This document shows positions 59,633 through 64,000 of a stretch of 64,000 nt of DNA, in pieces. The stretch lies in the NCBI GenBank assembly GCA_964019425.1, contig OZ025837.1:677001-741000 (forward strand), given 5' to 3'. Position 1 is the stretch's first letter. Each line of letters starts with the position of its first letter. A program made the position numbers and the translations under genes. This stretch comes from Flectonema sp. DT1601 (Eukaryota > Euglenozoa > Diplonemea > Diplonemida > Diplonemidae). The notes beneath the pieces are model-generated. The model saw nothing but the letters and a program-made list of their open reading frames with translations. It made no database searches and was not told the origin of the DNA.

Positions 59633-62379
59633 ATGTCATCCACACTAAGCGATGAACTAGTTGTTGAGAAGACAGAGGAAGAAGAATTTAAGAAGTACTC
59701 GCAAGAGACCTCGGCGGAGATCGGCATGTTGTTGAAGGCTTCTGAGGTATACCCTTTTGCTTTTTCTTTTGCATTTAACAAGTATTGTAAGAACGAAAAA
59801 AAATGTTGGGCAGCACACCTAACTTTATCAGTTTAAGTCCGGCGTCCAGTTTAGGTCCGGCGCAGTTATGACCTTAAACTGACTGTCATCTTACCTGATC
59901 CTTTTGGTTTTCATTTCTTACTGAGTGACATGGCTATGTGCTGCCCAATTTTTTGTGGTACTTTTCTAAAGCTTTTCGGTAAGCCCACAGTACACTTATA
60001 ATGCTTTGGACAACTGGGGGTGAACGATCCTCGGTACTGTTCCGGGGTTTTCTATTTTCTTTCGTGGAGTGTGGGCATATGGCAAATGTGGTCGTATTAT
60101 AAAGAAAGATGTATATGAAAGAAAGAAGATTTTTTATTTTTTTCGCCTTCCCCCCACTCCCAGATTATTTCTCTTTTATTTTCTTTAGTTGTTTACAACC
60201 TGTTAGCCTCTGGGCAAGGTGGAGGCTGTGAACCATTCTTGCTCGTGTAAACCAACCAAATAAAGTCGAGCTTGCGAGTTATGAGGTAGTTGTGTGGTCA
60301 CAAGCTTTCCAGTTTTTTTTTGTTTTAGTCAAAGTTGCTGTCATGTTTTAGAGTGACTGAAATCCAAGAACTCACCAGACTACGTTCCTCGCCCTTTTTT
60401 AGTTATCCCTTTGTTATGGTATTATATCATGTTTGGAACGAATACGGTTCCTGATTTGATATGTTCCTGTTGCTTAAAACACTGAAAACCAACAGAAGCC
60501 GGAGGTTGATGTCAGGCAGTTGATCCGGAACTGTGATATAGGGAGGCTGGGGATAGAAGGTGCCAAGCAGCTTGTGGGGACAAGCGGGAGGAATTGGGAG
60601 TTCGATGGAACTGATAAAGTGGAAAGTGACATTTGGGATATCATCAAGTCAAACCACTACGGTTGGTCACAAACATTCAGGGACAAAAAGAACTTCACGG
60701 TGATGTTTTATGCCCAGGGGAAGGGTACCGGGAAGAGCAGGACGCTATCAGAGATAAGCAAGATGGAACCACTTATTGAAAAGGTTAAAGGGTTGGGGTT
60801 CGAACACACGATGCATATCAACATAGCCTTTGACAAGGTAACAAGTCCTGCAGGGAAGTATCGTGGCTGGGAGTTTGACTACATCACAAACATGATTTTG
60901 TTTCACCTGATTGGTGATAAAGTATCTGGGTCAAACACAGAAGGGTTTCCTGAGTTCTGCAGAAGGTGTGCCAACAGAGTCACATTGGATGAAATACTTG
61001 GGTTGGCAGCAACGAAATTCGCCACTGATGGGAAGAAAGTGGCACTCTTCCTCATGGTTGACAGTTTACAGAAGGTGGGTGATGGTTCTGGAGGCCGGCA
61101 AGATCCACTTCAAGAAGTAGTTCGCTATCTGGCAGCGTTGCTTCAGTCGTCATATGTTTTTATCATCCTAGTCATTTCTGCTACAGAACGCCTCCCGCTT
61201 GCCGATGCTTTGCAAGACTGCCAACCAAACTACAGGTTTCTGCAAACACCAGCACTGACTGACTTGCCGAAAAGGAACGGGAAATACATCTTTGATGATA
61301 CCGTTGCAAACCGTGCATTGTTCAATCTGACTCACAAACATCCACGGACAGTTGAGAGTCTGGAACAGGTTCTTAGTGAGTCTCCTGATGCCAGCCTGGA
61401 GGACGTTATGGAATCGGTGATGGACAAGGTAGGCAGTAATTACGGTGAGATCGTTCAACAGGACGTTGAGACTTCTATCAACTTGTTGAGACTATCCGTG
61501 CTGCAGACACCAGTGCGCGACAGAACAATAATTAATGGGGTCCCGCTGGCTAATTATCTACGATTTGGGTTGATGCATATTCCAAAGGACAACTTTTATG
61601 AAGAAGGGAAGCTTATTCTCTCGCCATTCTGGCTTTGCTTGTTTAGGCGTTCACATCCTACTTCCATTCTCGCTGGTTGGGACTGGCACTCATCGATTCG
61701 TGGGGAATCATGGGAACTGTTCACTTCATGGTACCGATGCCTGCTTTCTAAGGTCCACCCTGAAGGTCCTATCAAGCTGAAAGACCTGCACAACGGAATG
61801 CAGTTCACCGAAGGAGGGGATATCGAAGTGATGAACAGGCCACTTTCCTTTGAACAATCAATGAAGCAACTCGGAACAAAATCTGATCAGACCGCAACCA
61901 ATGGCAAGCTGATCGGGAATGGCAAGGGAGACTTTTTTTGTACTCTTGATCAGGTTAAGCCTGTGCAGCAAATAAATGAGGTGACCCAATGTCATGTACA
62001 AGAGAGTGGCAATCATCATGAAAAGGAGAGAATGACAGATGAAAAGATTAGACCTGCGAATTTGATTACGGATCATGAGCGTTCCTGCAATGAAAAAGAT
62101 ATTTTTATGTTGATGACAAATGAAAGGACCCAAGCAAAGAACAAATCATGGGAAAAATATATGAAAGGGAAACTGTTTGGCGTTGTTGACTGCGCCGCAA
62201 TGGATGCGTATTTTGGACCTTTTGCACTGTTCTATGGTAGAATCACAAAACCCGGAACTAACCATTTGCCAATTCTACTCCTCACCAACACTAAGGAAAA
62301 GCGCAAGAAAGACGACTCTGATGAAGGAGAACTCGCATTCGTAATAAAACGAACAGATGTAGAAGAGATAGAACGCTGA
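59633..62379 (+). CDS. Crinkler/RHS-like P-loop NTPase, probably two exons
   Basis: The main exon is 60496-62379. It opens at an acceptor (CCAACAG) without ATG. A 38-codon exon at 59633-59746 (MSSTLSDELVVEK...) ends in phase 0 at GTATAC and can supply the start, giving a 749-base intron; that link is tentative. The protein has a P-loop near residue 60 of the main exon (YAQGKGTGKSR) and a Walker-B-like stretch VALFLMVDSLQ near 185. ISATERLP follows near 225. Downstream motifs (PLANYLRFGLMHIP, W-rich SWELFTSWY) fit the NTPase module shared by Crinkler proteins and trypanosome retrotransposon-hot-spot (RHS) proteins. The C-terminal 100 residues are not recognised. Such genes cluster in repeat-rich, often subtelomeric DNA; their host role is poorly known. 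Confidence 0.55.
60191..60252. other. nested inverted repeats inside the putative intron
   Basis: GTTTACA (60191-60197) pairs with TGTAAAC (60246-60252), enclosing AGCCTC (60205-60210) and GAGGCT (60222-60227) with an 11-base loop. This is a possible small structured RNA or chance. Nothing else is seen in the rest of 59747-60495. Confidence 0.25.
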
Positions 62380-63123
62380 TCAAAAGCAAATATATGCTAG
62401 CCCGTCCTGGCGAGCTCCGATGGACATTAAGAAATCAGTTCTTTTGAAATAGACCAATTGATGGATCCGATTTATTATTTAACTGGAATGAAGTCCCTTA
62501 GAACTTACTGATGAAGGCCTAAGAGGGACAAGTAGTATAAGATTAAGGCTCCCTGAAACTACGTATTCCGCAAGTGTATTATGGAACAGCAGAACAATTG
62601 TGTTTTTATAAATTTTTCTTTTTTTTTATATTTTAATTTGGTGTACTTTTTTGTAATAAACTCATATTCTAACTCATCTTTGCTCAGACATCGTGCTGTG
62701 AGCTGGGTTCCAACACCACAATCCAAATTCCAAAGATCTCCAACAAACGTGATCCGCAGAATGTATAAGGTTCTGTAGCGTCAAATAAGTTGCGTTTCTC
62801 CAACGTAACCAACGTCTACACAAACAAACCCCCAGTTATTGATAGCGAAGTTGATTTCCTTTTGAAGCTTTAACAGTTTGACACCTGAAGAGAAAAGAAG
62901 AAGAATAGAAAAAAAAAAGCAAAACAAAGAAATAAAACACAATTCGAAACAAAAAGTGCGGGGTTTGAATTAACTGCTCTGCTAATCCCATTGAGTTACG
63001 TCGCTTCGCAGGTGCCTGAGTTTTTGGTATGCGCTGAAGTTTTTTCAAAGGATAACTAATTCGCTTAATCGAGGTGTCTGCGACGTTGAGAAGGGATAGC
63101 ATAAGACATAGAACAGTGAACGA
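62380..63123. other. gene-free stretch after the NTPase gene
   Basis: No gene seen. A short open frame at 62581-62778 has a T-rich start and no recognisable content. The tRNA-like fragment at 62956-63004 is listed separately. Confidence 0.4.
62956..63004 (-). pseudogene. truncated tRNA-like or tRNA-derived fragment
   Basis: Read on the minus strand: GCGACGTAACTCAATGGGAT (acceptor 5' side and box-A-like D arm), AGCAGAGC, then AATTCAAACCCCGCAC (box-B-like T arm) and a T5 run. The anticodon arm is absent and the acceptor does not close. It may be a decayed tRNA or the head of a SINE. Confidence 0.35.
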
Positions 63124-63480
63124 GTGATGTCTTCTCAGGTTCGAGGGATGAGTTCCTTTTCTGACGACGGATCACTTATGATGTTCGTTGACGCCTCGAA
63201 CACAGGTTGGGGCAGTGATTATTTCAAAACAAGCAGAGATGTAGATCGGTGGACAGCGGCTGAGAGTGAAAAGCACATTAATATTCTGGAGGCGAATACG
63301 CTGCATCTTTTTCTACAGATATCGATATTCATGTTGGTAATACTACAGTGGCCTTCACTACCAAAAAGGGGATGTCTTCGCGCTCTCATGACCTTAATAA
63401 GGAAGTAATAGGCTCACTCAATCATTTACAAAGGATAGGATGTGCGTATAAAATCTCAAAAAGAAGCAACGTGTTTTAAA
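63124..63480 (+). mobile_element. DIRS-like retrotransposon fossil, RNase H fragment, broken
   Basis: The readable peptide carries the RNase H landmarks of DIRS-type (tyrosine-recombinase) retrotransposons: FVDASNTGWG, a WTAAESEKHINILE block and downstream RNase H-like residues. Only this small part is left. No reverse transcriptase, recombinase or terminal repeats are seen nearby, and the piece is broken. Kinship to Ty3-like RNase H is a less likely alternative. It looks old or heavily eroded. Confidence 0.55.
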
Positions 63481-64000
63481 GAATCAACAAAAGCGAAGGT
63501 CAACAAGTATTGTGGGGAAGAAAAGGAAATGACGGCAACATGCGTTACCCTTCTTTCTTACGGTTTGGTGGATAATAAGTAAGACAGTCAGTCACTGAAC
63601 TTCAACACAACCCATAATATGCTCAATATTTTCACGTAGTTCTTTAGGCCACTCTTCTCTGATTAGATTAGAATGAGTGTGCATGCATAAATGAAACACC
63701 GCAAACCCGCACTCGAGATACCCGCCGCAAACCCGCACTCGAGATACCCGTCCAGGCTCGCTTCACTCGCTTTGTTTTGTTTTTGTTTTTTTGTATTCAA
63801 CTTGTTTTTTCCTTTGCTCAAGTATGCTAAAATGACAACGATGGCTAGGTTTTATTACAGTGGATACGTGGATTATTTCAAGTTAACCATTTTTATCTTT
63901 CTGAACAACATTGTTTTACATCCTAGTTACCTCTGTTTTTATTTCCTGTATTAGGCTTTTTGGGCTTTCCTCTTTTGGGTCCCCAAACAAAAGACAGCCG
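63481..64000. other. gene-free window end
   Basis: No supportable gene. A 26-base tandem duplication lies at 63699-63750. The open frame at 63691-63954 reads through it and a T-rich stretch and is not believed. Confidence 0.4.
63699..63750. repeat. 26-bp direct tandem repeat, two copies
   Basis: Two adjacent copies of a 26-base unit starting CCGCAAACCCGCACTCGAGA, at 63699-63724 and 63725-63750, apparently identical. It is GC-rich in an AT-rich setting. Confidence 0.8.

Overview
This window looks like nuclear DNA from a free-living euglenozoan flagellate, probably a kinetoplastid or diplonemid relative. Three things point there. The first gene is a recognisable paraflagellar rod protein, a family typical of Euglenozoa. 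Every protein gene I can support (about 22 over 62 kb) lies on the + strand, as in the polycistronic arrays of that phylum. Most start codons sit a short way downstream of a T-rich tract ending in AG, as expected for spliced-leader trans-splicing. A C/H zinc finger of a type I associate with kinetoplastids supports this. Unlike trypanosomatids, the window also has a dozen or so short GT-AG cis introns. The genetic code is standard. I found no spliced-leader RNA gene, so trans-splicing is inferred.

Layout. 0-9 kb: paraflagellar rod protein, tRNA-Gly (minus), a B-box/coiled-coil/MATH-like protein, a two-exon micro-gene whose intron carries a LINE fragment, and a PX-domain protein. 9.5-18.3 kb: one giant coiled-coil protein (about 2843 aa, three exons) with an internal 36-residue tandem repeat. 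18.5-28 kb: an aquaporin-like channel, a TPR/J-domain protein, a GT61-like glycosyltransferase, an ankyrin protein, a secreted beta-sandwich-like protein, a PPR-like helical protein and a DUF1244-MogA fusion. 28-39 kb: a duplicated-ectodomain surface protein, a three-RRM SR-like protein, a small type I membrane protein and a diacylglycerol-lipase-like enzyme. 40-48.6 kb: a coiled-coil protein, prefoldin subunit 1, a MYND-finger RNA-regulator candidate and a Rab3GAP1-like protein; then tRNA-Leu (minus). 50.5-56.4 kb: a 1971-aa protein with ten DOMON domains fused to a ferric-reductase/NOX-type core.

Beyond 56.4 kb the character changes: about 3 kb without genes, then small coiled-coil exons, a Crinkler/RHS-like P-loop NTPase gene, a truncated tRNA-like piece and a broken DIRS-like retroelement fossil. 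This resembles a transition from a housekeeping array to a repeat-rich or subtelomere-like accessory region.

The genes do not form one pathway. They are the usual mix of a euglenozoan array: flagellum and cytoskeleton, membrane traffic and lipid signalling (PX, Rab3GAP1, DAG lipase), secretory and surface proteins, RNA handling, molybdenum cofactor synthesis and redox. The most striking object is the DOMON-ferric reductase. All ten of its DOMON units keep a candidate haem-ligand Met and His, suggesting a long extracellular haem chain on a transmembrane electron pump. The domain calls come from motif reading alone, with no database search.
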